A stretch of 64,000 bases of DNA from CADCTB01 sp964479465 (lineage in GTDB: Bacteria > Actinomycetota > Acidimicrobiia > Acidimicrobiales > AC-14): contig CAYZMG010000009.1 in assembly GCA_964479465.1 (NCBI GenBank), positions 21,730 to 85,729 on the forward strand, written 5' to 3'. The translations under genes were made by a program, and so were the position numbers. The notes beneath the pieces were generated by a model, which did no database searches, had not been told where the DNA came from, and saw only the letters and a program-made list of their open reading frames with translations. This document shows, one piece after another, positions 27,014 through 35,128 of the stretch (within the stretch, counting starts at the first letter, position 1; the number at the start of each line of letters is the position of its first letter).

Positions 27014-28082
27014 AGGTGCCCTCCGCCGGCTTCTCGACGAGCCGTCGGGAGTGGCCGATGCCGACCGCCGCCACGTCGCCGAATGCCCGCAGTGCCTCGG
27101 TGGGCTGGCGTCGATGCGCGAGGACGCCGGCCTCGTCAATACCGCCCTGGCGACCGGGAGCGGCGACGACCTCGACGTCGATGCCGCGTGGCGGCGCCTC
27201 TCCATGGCTGCGCCCGCCCCTGGCATCGGGCGCGTGGCGGCGCCACCCCGTGCCGGGCGTTGGCGCGGGATCGTGCGCCGGCCGTCCATCGCCGCCTTCG
27301 CTGTTGCCGTCGTGCTGACCGGCGCCGGCACTGCCGCCGCCACCGACTGGCTGCACATCTTCCGGACCAAGAAGATCGCTCCGGTCAACTTCAGTACCTC
27401 AGACCTCGTCGCCCTGCCCGACCTGGGGGCGTACGGCGAGGTCGTGGTGACGGGGGCCGTCGACGTGACCCCTGTCCCCGACGCCGCAGCCGCGGCGGCC
27501 GCAACCGGGCTCGACGTGCCGAAGGTGACCACGTTGCCGCGCGGGGTCAGCGGTGAGCCGGCGTACCAGGTGGGCCGCCAGGCGAGCGCCACCTTCACCT
27601 TCTCCGCGGAGCGCGCCGCCCGGTCCGCCGCCGAGTCGGGTTCGGCGCTGCCGCCTCTCCCCCCGGGTCTGGACGGCAGCCAGGTTCGCCTCGTCGCCGG
27701 CCCGGGGGTCGCCGCCATCTGGCGCCAGCCGACCGGCGTGCCCGCACTCTTCGTGGGTCGGGCCGAAGCGCCCTCCGCCTTCTCCACCGGCGTCCCGTTC
27801 GAGACGGTGCGCGACTACCTCCTGTCGCTCCCCGGCCTGCCGGAGAACGTGGCTGCGCAGCTGCGCACCTTCACCGCCGACGGGTCGACCCTGCCCCTGC
27901 CGGTGCCCGCCGACCGGATGACTACGTCGTCGGCCCGGGTGGGCGACGTGCCTGCGACGGTGCTGGCCAGCCGCGACCGGCTGCTGGCGGCCGTCGTGTG
28001 GGTGGACGACGGCGTAGTAACCGTCGTGGCCGGCTCGCTCGGCGCCGGCGAGGTCCTGTCGATCGCCAGGGAGCTGCAGTGA
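26997..28082 (+). CDS. Membrane anti-sigma factor with zinc-binding N-terminus
   Basis: 361 residues. The cytosolic N-terminus holds HVAECPQCLGGL, the H-x3-C-x2-C pattern of zinc anti-sigma domains. One membrane helix (~102-122, AAFAVAVVLTGAGTAAAT) leads to a ~240-residue outer domain resembling the MucB/RseB-like sensor part. It should hold the upstream sigma factor inactive until an envelope signal arrives. Its ATG lies inside the sigma gene and its stop overlaps the ATPase start, so four genes are tightly coupled. Confidence 0.82.
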   Translation: MGHPTEGALRRLLDEPSGVADADRRHVAECPQCLGGLASMREDAGLVNTALATGSGDDLDVDAAWRRLSMAAPAPGIGRVAAPPRAGRWRGIVRRPSIAAFAVAVVLTGAGTAAATDWLHIFRTKKIAPVNFSTSDLVALPDLGAYGEVVVTGAVDVTPVPDAAAAAAATGLDVPKVTTLPRGVSGEPAYQVGRQASATFTFSAERAARSAAESGSALPPLPPGLDGSQVRLVAGPGVAAIWRQPTGVPALFVGRAEAPSAFSTGVPFETVRDYLLSLPGLPENVAAQLRTFTADGSTLPLPVPADRMTTSSARVGDVPATVLASRDRLLAAVVWVDDGVVTVVAGSLGAGEVLSIARELQ

Positions 28083-29077
28083 GCGTGGCGGAGAACCGGG
28101 CCACTGTCGACTACGACGCCGCCCGTCGCGCCGCGGCGCAGCTCGTTGCCGACCTGCCGCCGGCGCCGGCCGTCTGGTGCTCGGGTCTGCGCAAACGGTA
28201 CGGCCGGCAGCAGGCGGTCGAGGACGTGTCTTTCGAAGTGCATCACGGCGAGGTCATAGGGCTGCTCGGTCCGAACGGGGCCGGCAAGACCTCGGTGATC
28301 AAGATGCTCCTCGGCCTCGTCCACCCCGACGCGGGAGAGGTGATGCTCCTCGGGCGGCCGGCGGCCGACCCGGACACCCGGACCAAGGTCGGCTACCTGC
28401 CCGAGCTCTTCCGGTACCAGCCGTGGCTCAGCGCGGCCGAGGTGCTGGTCCTTCACGTCCGGCTGTCAGGGGTCGCGGTGTCGGCCGAGGAGCGGCGTGA
28501 CTGCTTGACCCTGGTGGGCCTGGCCAATCGGGCCGGCGACCGCGTCGGCGGCTTCTCGAAGGGCATGCAGCAGCGCCTCGGGCTCGCCGTCGCCCTGGTG
28601 GCCCGACCCGAGCTCGTGATCCTGGACGAGCCGACGAGCGCCCTCGATCCACTCGGCCGAGTCGACGTGCGCGACATTGTGCTTGCCCTCAAGGCCCGCG
28701 GCGTCGCCGTGCTGCTCAACTCCCACCTGATCGGCGAGGTCGAGCGGGTGTGCGACCGGGTGGTCATCCTCGACCGGGGACGGGTGGCTGCATCGGGGAC
28801 CCTCGCCGAGCTCCTCGGTCAGCGAGAAGTACGGCTGCATCTGACCGACCTCTCGCCGGCGGCAGAGGCGCGCTTGGCCGTGACCGGCCTCGTCGAGCGA
28901 TCCGGCGAGTCGTTCACGGTGGCCCTGTCGGCCGCTGATCACGGGACGGCCGTACCCGACCTGGTACGGGAGCTGGTGGCGATGGGAGTCAAGGTGCATG
29001 CGGTCGAGCCGGCGCGCATCAGCCTGGAGGAGCGCCTGCTCGGCATCCTGCGGGCCGGCAACGGGGGCGACAAGTGA
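28079..29077 (+). CDS. ABC exporter ATP-binding protein
   Basis: 332 residues. Walker A is GPNGAGKTS, the signature region is GGFSKGMQQRLGLA, Walker B is LVILDEPTSALDPLG and the switch is LNSHLIGEVERVCD. The C-terminal ~90 residues form the usual extension of BcrA/CcmA/YhaQ-type exporters. GTG 28079 overlaps the anti-sigma stop (GTGA). With the next gene it forms an ABC-2 exporter, perhaps for a lipid, peptide or antibiotic. Control by the operon's sigma factor is an inference. Confidence 0.9.
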   Translation: MSVAENRATVDYDAARRAAAQLVADLPPAPAVWCSGLRKRYGRQQAVEDVSFEVHHGEVIGLLGPNGAGKTSVIKMLLGLVHPDAGEVMLLGRPAADPDTRTKVGYLPELFRYQPWLSAAEVLVLHVRLSGVAVSAEERRDCLTLVGLANRAGDRVGGFSKGMQQRLGLAVALVARPELVILDEPTSALDPLGRVDVRDIVLALKARGVAVLLNSHLIGEVERVCDRVVILDRGRVAASGTLAELLGQREVRLHLTDLSPAAEARLAVTGLVERSGESFTVALSAADHGTAVPDLVRELVAMGVKVHAVEPARISLEERLLGILRAGNGGDK

Positions 29078-29934
29078 CCACGGCCCGGACAGTGATGACC
29101 ATCGCTGCGCTCACCCTGCGCGAGGCATCCCGCCGGCGGGTGGTGCTCGCCCTTACCGGGCTCACCGTCGTGCTGCTCGTCCTGAGCGGCTGGGGGTTCT
29201 CGCGTGTCGCCGCGGAGGCGGGCGGCACCACGCTCACCAGCGGCGAGGCCCGGCTGACCGCCTCCATCATGCTGAACCTGGTGATGTTCGGCTTCAGCCT
29301 GATCGCCGCGCTCGGCACCGCGTTTCTCGCCGGCCCCACGCTTTCCGGCGAGACCGAGTCGGGCATCGCCCTCGCCATGCTGGCCCGGCCGATCCGTCGC
29401 TCCGCGGTGCTGCTGGGCAAGTGGCTGGGGCTGGTGGCGTTCGGCACGGGCTTCGTCGTCCTCGCCGGCCTGGCCCAGTGCATCGTCGTGCACCTGGCGG
29501 TGGACTACTGGCCACCGCAGCCGGTGGCCGCCCTCGCTTTCCTCGCGGCGCAAACCACCGTGCTGCTGACCCTCGCCCTGCTGCTGTCGACCGCGATCTC
29601 GCCCATGGCCTCTGGCGTCGTCGCCGTCGGCCTGTTCGGCGCCACCTGGATCGCCGGGGTCGTCGGCGCCATCGGTGGCTCTCTCGGCAACCCCGCCGTG
29701 GCGCGGGTCGGCACCGTCTCCCGCATGCTCCTACCCACCGACGGCCTGTGGCGTGGGGCGATGCGCGCCTTTCAGGATCCGACGGCACTCCTCGAGATGG
29801 GCGGGTCGGACGCCGAGGCCTTCCCGTTCCTGAGCGCATCGCCCCTGACGGTCACCTACCTCGTGTGGGCCGCAGTGTGGGTGGCGATGATCTGGGGACT
29901 GGCCGCGGCGTCCTTCCAACGCAAGGACCTGTAG
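29074..29934 (+). CDS. ABC-2 type exporter permease
   Basis: 286 residues with about six membrane helices. The N-terminus, MTIAALTLREASRRRVVLAL, and the AMLARPIRRSAVLLGKWLGL segment are typical of ABC-2 permeases of the NosY/YhaP class. The GTG start overlaps the ATPase stop by four bases. It ends a four-gene sigma/anti-sigma/exporter operon; the next gene begins 47 bases later and belongs to another functional set. Confidence 0.85.
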   Translation: MTTARTVMTIAALTLREASRRRVVLALTGLTVVLLVLSGWGFSRVAAEAGGTTLTSGEARLTASIMLNLVMFGFSLIAALGTAFLAGPTLSGETESGIALAMLARPIRRSAVLLGKWLGLVAFGTGFVVLAGLAQCIVVHLAVDYWPPQPVAALAFLAAQTTVLLTLALLLSTAISPMASGVVAVGLFGATWIAGVVGAIGGSLGNPAVARVGTVSRMLLPTDGLWRGAMRAFQDPTALLEMGGSDAEAFPFLSASPLTVTYLVWAAVWVAMIWGLAAASFQRKDL

Positions 29935-29981
29935 CCGGCCGCTGGGCCACTTCGGCGACCCGACCCGGTACCGTCTTGGCG

Positions 29982-31394
29982 GTGAAGCACCCCTCCCAGT
30001 CAGCGCCGGCCGTGGGCCGCCGTGGGCGCGGGGGCGCGCCCGAGGTCGAGGCGACCCGCCAGCTGCGGACGGTGCGGAACCTCGCCACCATCCGGTGGTT
30101 GGCGATCGTGTGGGCGGCGATCCAGGTCTTCACCTTCTACCTGCCCTACCCGGCGGGTGTGCTGCCTTGGGCCGTCGCCGCCGTCTGCGTGCTGGCGGTC
30201 GGCAACACCGCCGTCTGGCTTCGTCTTGGGCGGGCCCGGACCGCAGCGGCAGTCCGCACGCTCGCCCTCGCCTCCGTGCTGGTGGACGGGGTCGCCATCG
30301 TGATGCTCGTGTACGTGTACACCTTCGACCCGGACACCGCCATCTGGGCCACCCTGTACATCGTCCCCCTCGGCGCCGCCGCTCTGTTCCAGCTGCGGGG
30401 TGCCCTCTGGACCATGAGCGCCGTCACCGTCCTGTACGCCGTGCGCGAGGTGTACGGGCACCTGGCCTTCGACAACGAGCTGCTGCCCGTGTCCATCACG
30501 TTCCGGATGGGGGTCGGGTTCATCATCTCCGGGTTCGCCGGCGCCATGGCCTCGGGGCTGGTCTCCCGCCTCCGCGAGCTCAGCGCGCTGAACCGCATCA
30601 CCCGGACAGTCGCCGACGAGCGCGAGCTGTCCAGGGCGCTCGACGGGGTGACGAGCGAGATGCTGGACGTCTTCGACGTGCGGAGCGCAGCCATCGCGCT
30701 GATCCCGCCCCAGACAGGGGACATGTCGGTCATGGCCGAGCGTTCGATCGACGGCGCCGAGGTCCTGGGCCTCCCCGGCCGACGGTTCGCCATCGACGAC
30801 AGCCCTGCGCTCCAGGAGCTCATCCAGGCCCGCGCCCCCGTGTTCGTGGACGGCCCGGATGCCCCGGGAGCCGGCGCCGAGCTCGCCGCCGTGATGCGGG
30901 CGCGGGAGGGTCGGGGGTTGCTGATCGTCCCCCTCCACGTCCGCAGCGAGACGATCGGGGCCATCCTGCTCGAGTCCTCGGCGCCGGAGCGTCGATTCAC
31001 GGCCGCCGAGATATCCCTGGCGGAAACCGTCGCCGGCCAGATCGCCGGCGCCATCCAGAACGCCCAGCTCTTCGACGAGATGGTCGAATACGTCGAGCAG
31101 GTGAGCCGGGTCACCGCCGCGGCCAGTGCCGTCGAGTCCGGCGCGTTCAGGGCCGAGAGCCTCGACCAGGTCGGCCAGCGCTCCGATGCGCTCGGGCAGC
31201 TGGCGCGGGTGTTCCAAGGGATGGCCAAGGAGGTGGCGGCAAGGGAGCAGCGACTCCGCAGGGAGGTGCAGCAGTTGAAGATCGAGATCGACGATGTGCG
31301 CGCCGCCCGCCAGGTCTCCGAGATCACCGAGTCCGAGTACTTTCGCCGGCTACAGCAGAAGGTCGACGAGCTCCGAATCGAGACCAGCAGGTAA
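29982..31394 (+). CDS. Membrane sensor: multi-TM, GAF, HAMP-like coiled coil
   Basis: About 470 residues from GTG 29982. Six hydrophobic segments (~30-200) are followed by a GAF domain (~225-370) with RSAAIALIPPQTGDM and LLIVPLHVRSETIGAILLES. The C-terminus is a long helical coil that starts HAMP-like (VESGAFRAESLDQVGQRSDA) and ends with the heptad-rich EVQQLKIEIDDVRAARQVSE. There is no kinase, cyclase or receiver domain. Two genes follow closely: a MinD-type ATPase 2 bases on and a cyclic-nucleotide/patatin protein. The sensor probably transmits a signal to the ATPase through its coil (inference). Confidence 0.8.
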   Translation: MKHPSQSAPAVGRRGRGGAPEVEATRQLRTVRNLATIRWLAIVWAAIQVFTFYLPYPAGVLPWAVAAVCVLAVGNTAVWLRLGRARTAAAVRTLALASVLVDGVAIVMLVYVYTFDPDTAIWATLYIVPLGAAALFQLRGALWTMSAVTVLYAVREVYGHLAFDNELLPVSITFRMGVGFIISGFAGAMASGLVSRLRELSALNRITRTVADERELSRALDGVTSEMLDVFDVRSAAIALIPPQTGDMSVMAERSIDGAEVLGLPGRRFAIDDSPALQELIQARAPVFVDGPDAPGAGAELAAVMRAREGRGLLIVPLHVRSETIGAILLESSAPERRFTAAEISLAETVAGQIAGAIQNAQLFDEMVEYVEQVSRVTAAASAVESGAFRAESLDQVGQRSDALGQLARVFQGMAKEVAAREQRLRREVQQLKIEIDDVRAARQVSEITESEYFRRLQQKVDELRIETSR

Positions 31395-31396
31395 GC

Positions 31397-32137
31397 GTGA
31401 TCATCTCCATCCACTCCTTCCGGGGCGGCACCGGCAAGTCGAACACCACCGCCAACGTGGCTGCGGTCCTGGCCGGCGAGGGACGTCACGTCGCCGTCGT
31501 CGACACCGACGTGCAGTCGCCGGGCATCCACGTGCTCTTCGGAGTCGATCAGGACGGCCTCGACGGCACCCTGAACGACTACCTGTGGAACAAGCGAAAC
31601 ATCAAGGACGCCGCTCACGACGTCACCCCCGCCGGCCTCCCGGGCCGGATCTGGCTGATCCCCGCCAGCATCAGGCCCCACGACATCGCCCGGGTGATGC
31701 ACGAGGGGTACGACGTCGGTCTGCTGAACGCCGGTTTCCGCCAGCTCATCCGGGAGCTCTCCCTCGACGCCCTCATCCTCGACACCCACCCCGGCCTGGG
31801 CGAGGAGACGCTGCTCTCGATCGCCATGTCGAACGCGGTCGCCATCCTCCTCCGCCCCGACAAGCAGGACTTCGAGGGGACGAAGGTGACCGTCAGCGTC
31901 GCCCGCAAGCTGCGGGTCCCGAAGATGGTCCTCGTGGTGAACAACACACCGCCGATGTTCGACCTCGACGAGGTACGCGGGCGGGTCGAGCGGGCCTATG
32001 ACTGCGAGGTCGCCGCCGTGCTCCCCCATTCGACGGAGATGATGGAGCTCTCGAGCGCGGGGATCTTCGCCCTGGCCAACCCCGACCATGTCCTGACCGG
32101 GCTCTACCGCCAGGTCGCCCGCTCCCTCATGTCCTGA
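31397..32137 (+). CDS. MinD/ParA-type ATPase with RGGTGKS Walker motif
   Basis: 246 residues. The deviant Walker A is FRGGTGKSNTTANV: the signature first Lys of KGGxGKS/T is Arg, while the second Lys is kept. AVVDTDVQSPG and DALILDTHPGLGEETL are the usual switch and Walker B regions. ParA/MinD ATPases position proteins or complexes on membranes or DNA. No amphipathic membrane helix like that of MinD is visible at the C-terminus. GTG 31397 lies 2 bases after the sensor stop, and the lipase gene is 7 bases downstream, so the three form one unit. Confidence 0.88.
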   Translation: MIISIHSFRGGTGKSNTTANVAAVLAGEGRHVAVVDTDVQSPGIHVLFGVDQDGLDGTLNDYLWNKRNIKDAAHDVTPAGLPGRIWLIPASIRPHDIARVMHEGYDVGLLNAGFRQLIRELSLDALILDTHPGLGEETLLSIAMSNAVAILLRPDKQDFEGTKVTVSVARKLRVPKMVLVVNNTPPMFDLDEVRGRVERAYDCEVAAVLPHSTEMMELSSAGIFALANPDHVLTGLYRQVARSLMS

Positions 32138-32144
32138 GAGACCG

Positions 32145-34124
32145 ATGACATCGGAAGAGTTCGGAGCGCCCGAGGGCGGCGACGCTGAGGATCTGCTGGA
32201 CCCCCGCCAGTTGCTCGCCGGGCGGACGCGGCGACGAGCGCCCCATCTGCTCTTTTTGCTGGAGAGCTGGTCCGATCGCCCCGGAGACGACGTCTTTGAG
32301 CTGCTCGAGTCCACCGAGGTGTTCGCAGGGATGACCAGGGACCAGCTCGGCGACATGCTCCCCCTCCTAGAGCCCCTCCACGTGCCCGCCGGCGAGGTGG
32401 TCGTGGCCGAGGGTGATCCCACGACCAGCATCCACATCGTCGCCTACGGACGCCTCCGGGTGTTCCGCCAGGACGACGGTCGCGAGTTCGTGATCGGCGA
32501 GGTCGGCCCGGGAGACACCGTCGGTGAGAGGGAGGTTCTCACCGGTACCGCAAGCGTGGCCTCGGTTCGGGCGGCCCGCGACTCGTTGCTTCTCCGCCTG
32601 TCACCGGAGGCGTTGGAGCGCATCACCGAGTGGCATCCCGGCGTGCCCCTGCGGATGGCCAAGCGCCTGCTGCGCCGCTGGGCCGGCGGCCACGTTCTGC
32701 CGGCGCGGTCGGTGGAGAAGGTCAGGACGATCGCCGTGGTGCCCGCCGGCGGGGAGCCGGTACCTGCCGGGTTCGTCGGGGATCTGCTCGAGGCGCTGGG
32801 ATCGCTCGGCTCGGTCCATCACGTCTCGAGCCGCTCTATCGACGCAGAACTGGGCGAAGGTACCTCCGAGATCCCCATGCAGGACGCCCGCAACGGACGG
32901 ATCGTCGAATGGCTGCAACGGACCGAACGAGCCCATGGCGCCGTCCTGTACGAAGCCGACCCGGCGCCGACCGCTTGGACGACACGCTGCCTCCGCCAGG
33001 CCGACCGGGTCGTGCGGGTCGCTCGTGCCGGGGCGCCGGCCGGCCTGAACGCCATCGAGCAACAGCTCGCCCCCGGCAGCCCGTCCACGGCAGCACGCCA
33101 GGAGCTCGTCCTGCTCCACGACAGGGCGGGCGTGCCGACCGGCACCGCTCGCTGGCTGGCGGCTCGCCCCATCGACGCCCACCACCATGTTCTGGTCGGA
33201 GAGGCGGCACACTACCGCCGGCTGGCGCGACTGGTGTCGGGACGAGCCGTCGGCGTCGTCCTCGGCGGCGGCGGGGCGCGTGGGGCCTCCCATCTCGGCG
33301 TCATCCGGGCCCTCGAGGAGGCCGGCATTCCGATCGACGTGGTCGGCGGGACGAGCATCGGCTCGGTGGCCGCCTTCATGTACGCCATGGGATGGGACCA
33401 CGAGAAGCGAATGGAGAAGCTTCCGCTCTTCTTCTCGAGACCGCTGATCCTCCAGCCCACGATCCCGCTGGTGTCGCTCTCCTCGGGCCGGCGCCTGATG
33501 CGGCTGATCCAGGACGAGACCGAACGGCGGTCGGTCGAGGATCTGTGGATCCGCTTCTTCTCGGTCTCGACCAACCTCTCCCAGGCGACGCAGGTCGTCC
33601 ACCGGACCGGCGCGATCGCAACTGCGCTACGGGCGAGCGTCTCGTTGCCCGGCATCCTTCCCCCGATACGGCACGGGAACGACCTGCTCGTCGATGGCGG
33701 GCTGTTGAACAACCTGCCCGTCGACGTCATGCAGGATGTTCTGGGGGGCGGTCGGATCATCGCGGTGGACCTCCGGCGCCGGGTGGAGTTCACCATGCAG
33801 GCCGCCGTCGGTCCCACGCTCTCGGGATGGCAGGTTCTGCGCCGGCGGGCGCGCCGGGGGCCGGAGCCGTTCGACCCGCCGGGTATCGCCACCATCCTGG
33901 CCCGGTCGGTCGAACTGGCCGGTCTCATCAACGACCGGGCCGTGCTCGATCGCCCCGGGCTCGACCTCTACCTGACCCCGCCGGGAGGTGGGATCGGCCT
34001 GCTCGACTTCGACGCCGCACCACTGCTGGTCGAGGAGGCGTACCACTACACCCGCGAACGGCTCTCCGAACTGGAGGACAGCGCTTTGCGGAACCTGACG
34101 GCCGGCGTGGCGAGGGACGTATGA
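32145..34124 (+). CDS. Cyclic-nucleotide-binding patatin-like phospholipase
   Basis: 659 residues. A cNMP-binding beta-roll (~55-165) contains EPLHVPAGEVVVAEGDPTTS and VGEREVLTGTASVASVRA. A middle region (~190-360) follows. The patatin domain (~365-530) has the oxyanion loop GGGGARGASH, the nucleophile elbow GTSIGS (Ser ~402) and the catalytic Asp in DGGLLNNLP (~517), so the Ser-Asp dyad is intact. The architecture resembles neuropathy-target-esterase-like lysophospholipases. It likely hydrolyses phospholipids, perhaps gated by a cyclic nucleotide; the Arg for the phosphate is not obvious in the beta-roll. Confidence 0.9.
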   Translation: MTSEEFGAPEGGDAEDLLDPRQLLAGRTRRRAPHLLFLLESWSDRPGDDVFELLESTEVFAGMTRDQLGDMLPLLEPLHVPAGEVVVAEGDPTTSIHIVAYGRLRVFRQDDGREFVIGEVGPGDTVGEREVLTGTASVASVRAARDSLLLRLSPEALERITEWHPGVPLRMAKRLLRRWAGGHVLPARSVEKVRTIAVVPAGGEPVPAGFVGDLLEALGSLGSVHHVSSRSIDAELGEGTSEIPMQDARNGRIVEWLQRTERAHGAVLYEADPAPTAWTTRCLRQADRVVRVARAGAPAGLNAIEQQLAPGSPSTAARQELVLLHDRAGVPTGTARWLAARPIDAHHHVLVGEAAHYRRLARLVSGRAVGVVLGGGGARGASHLGVIRALEEAGIPIDVVGGTSIGSVAAFMYAMGWDHEKRMEKLPLFFSRPLILQPTIPLVSLSSGRRLMRLIQDETERRSVEDLWIRFFSVSTNLSQATQVVHRTGAIATALRASVSLPGILPPIRHGNDLLVDGGLLNNLPVDVMQDVLGGGRIIAVDLRRRVEFTMQAAVGPTLSGWQVLRRRARRGPEPFDPPGIATILARSVELAGLINDRAVLDRPGLDLYLTPPGGGIGLLDFDAAPLLVEEAYHYTRERLSELEDSALRNLTAGVARDV

Positions 34125-34149
34125 CGCCGCCGGCGGTAGCGTCGACCGC

Positions 34150-34545
34150 GTGAGTGAGGGATTCGAGGGCAGCGTCTACGAAGCAGTCGGCGGCCGGCCG
34201 TTCTTCGACGACCTCGTCGACGGCTTCTACGCCGGGGTGAGCGCCGACCGCCTGCTCCGCCCCATGTACCCGGAAAACCTCGCCGAGTCCCGGCGCCACC
34301 TGGCCGGGTTCCTCACCCAGTACTGGGGCGGGCCCACTACCTACAGCGACGAGCGGGGCCACCCCCGCCTGCGCATGCGCCACGCGCCTTTCGCCATCGG
34401 CGAGGCGGAGCGGGACGCCTGGTTGCACCACATGCTCGGGTCCCTGGACGCAGTGGCCGCCGCCCGCGCCACGCCCGAGGGCGAGGTGGCCCGCATCCGG
34501 GCCTACCTCACCGACGTGGCGGATTTCCTGGTCAATGCCCGCTGA
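34150..34545 (+). CDS. glbO: Group II truncated haemoglobin
   Basis: 131 residues. It contains VYEAVGGRPFFDDLVDGFYA with Phe and Tyr at the expected B-helix sites. The proximal His is in RMRHAPFAIG, and the group II Trp is in ERDAWLHHML. These haem proteins bind O2, NO or peroxide and support redox detoxification. The start is GTG 34150, 25 bases after the lipase stop. It may be cotranscribed with the cassette upstream but is not functionally tied to it by sequence. Confidence 0.9.
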   Translation: MSEGFEGSVYEAVGGRPFFDDLVDGFYAGVSADRLLRPMYPENLAESRRHLAGFLTQYWGGPTTYSDERGHPRLRMRHAPFAIGEAERDAWLHHMLGSLDAVAAARATPEGEVARIRAYLTDVADFLVNAR

Positions 34546-34588
34546 GGGGTTACAGCCAAGATCGACTCGACCCCGGCTCGATTTCGAG

Positions 34589-34614
34589 GGAACCGATTCG
34601 GCCTCCGGATAGTC
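34589..34614 (+). promoter_or_regulatory. Candidate ECF-type promoter upstream of the second sigma gene
   Basis: GGAAC (34589-34593) and GTC (34612-34614) are 18 bases apart, close to the GGAAC-N17-GTC pattern of ECF promoters, and 25 bases before the sigma gene. This would be an autoregulated promoter. A single weak match does not prove it. Confidence 0.3.
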
Positions 34615-34639
34615 ATGTCACCGTGACCAGGGCGAGGGT

Positions 34640-35128
34640 GTGGTGGGACCGCGGGTGAGCCAGCCCTCCGACCGTGTCCGGTCACCTCCGCCCACGCTCG
34701 AATCGCTCTTCCGGACGCAACGGCTGCCGATGGTCCGCTTAGCCCACCTCATCACCGGTTCGAACGCTCTGGCCGAGGAGGTCGTGCAGGAGGCGTTCAT
34801 ACGGCTCCAGGGGCACTGGGAACGCGCCGACAACCCCGCCGCCTACCTGCGCACCATTGTCGTCAACCTGTGCAGGACCCAGGTCCGTCGGCGCGAGTAC
34901 GAGCGACGGCTTACCCGACCCGCGCCGAGGCCGACCGTCCAACCGGACATCGACGAGACGTGGGCCGCCGTGTGCCGGCTCCCGTACCGCCAGCGAGCCG
35001 CCTTGGCGCTGCGCTTCTACGAGGATTTGGGGGAGGCCGAGATCGCCCGCCTCCTCGGGTGCCGGCCAGGGACGGTGAAGTCGACGATCCACCGGGGCCT
35101 TTTGCGGCTCAGAGAGGAGCTGTCATGA
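34640..35128 (+). CDS. SigE-family ECF sigma factor
   Basis: 162 residues. Region 2 is FRTQRLPMVRLAHLITGSNA with LAEEVVQEAFIRLQ. Region 4 is YRQRAALALRFYEDLGEAEI with ARLLGCRPGTVKSTIHRGL. The short form with Leu-Ala-His-Leu resembles the actinobacterial SigE/Sig27-type ECF group. The start is among GTG codons at 34640, 34643 or 34655, and none has a strong Shine-Dalgarno. The gene's last bases overlap the anti-sigma-like gene (ATGA), so the two are coupled. Confidence 0.88.
   Translation: MVGPRVSQPSDRVRSPPPTLESLFRTQRLPMVRLAHLITGSNALAEEVVQEAFIRLQGHWERADNPAAYLRTIVVNLCRTQVRRREYERRLTRPAPRPTVQPDIDETWAAVCRLPYRQRAALALRFYEDLGEAEIARLLGCRPGTVKSTIHRGLLRLREELS

Noticed and set aside
30146..32437. 763-residue minus-strand frame opposite the sensor/MinD genes
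   Set aside because: Composition is Ser/Arg/Ala-rich as expected for an antisense reading. The genes on the plus strand are well supported.
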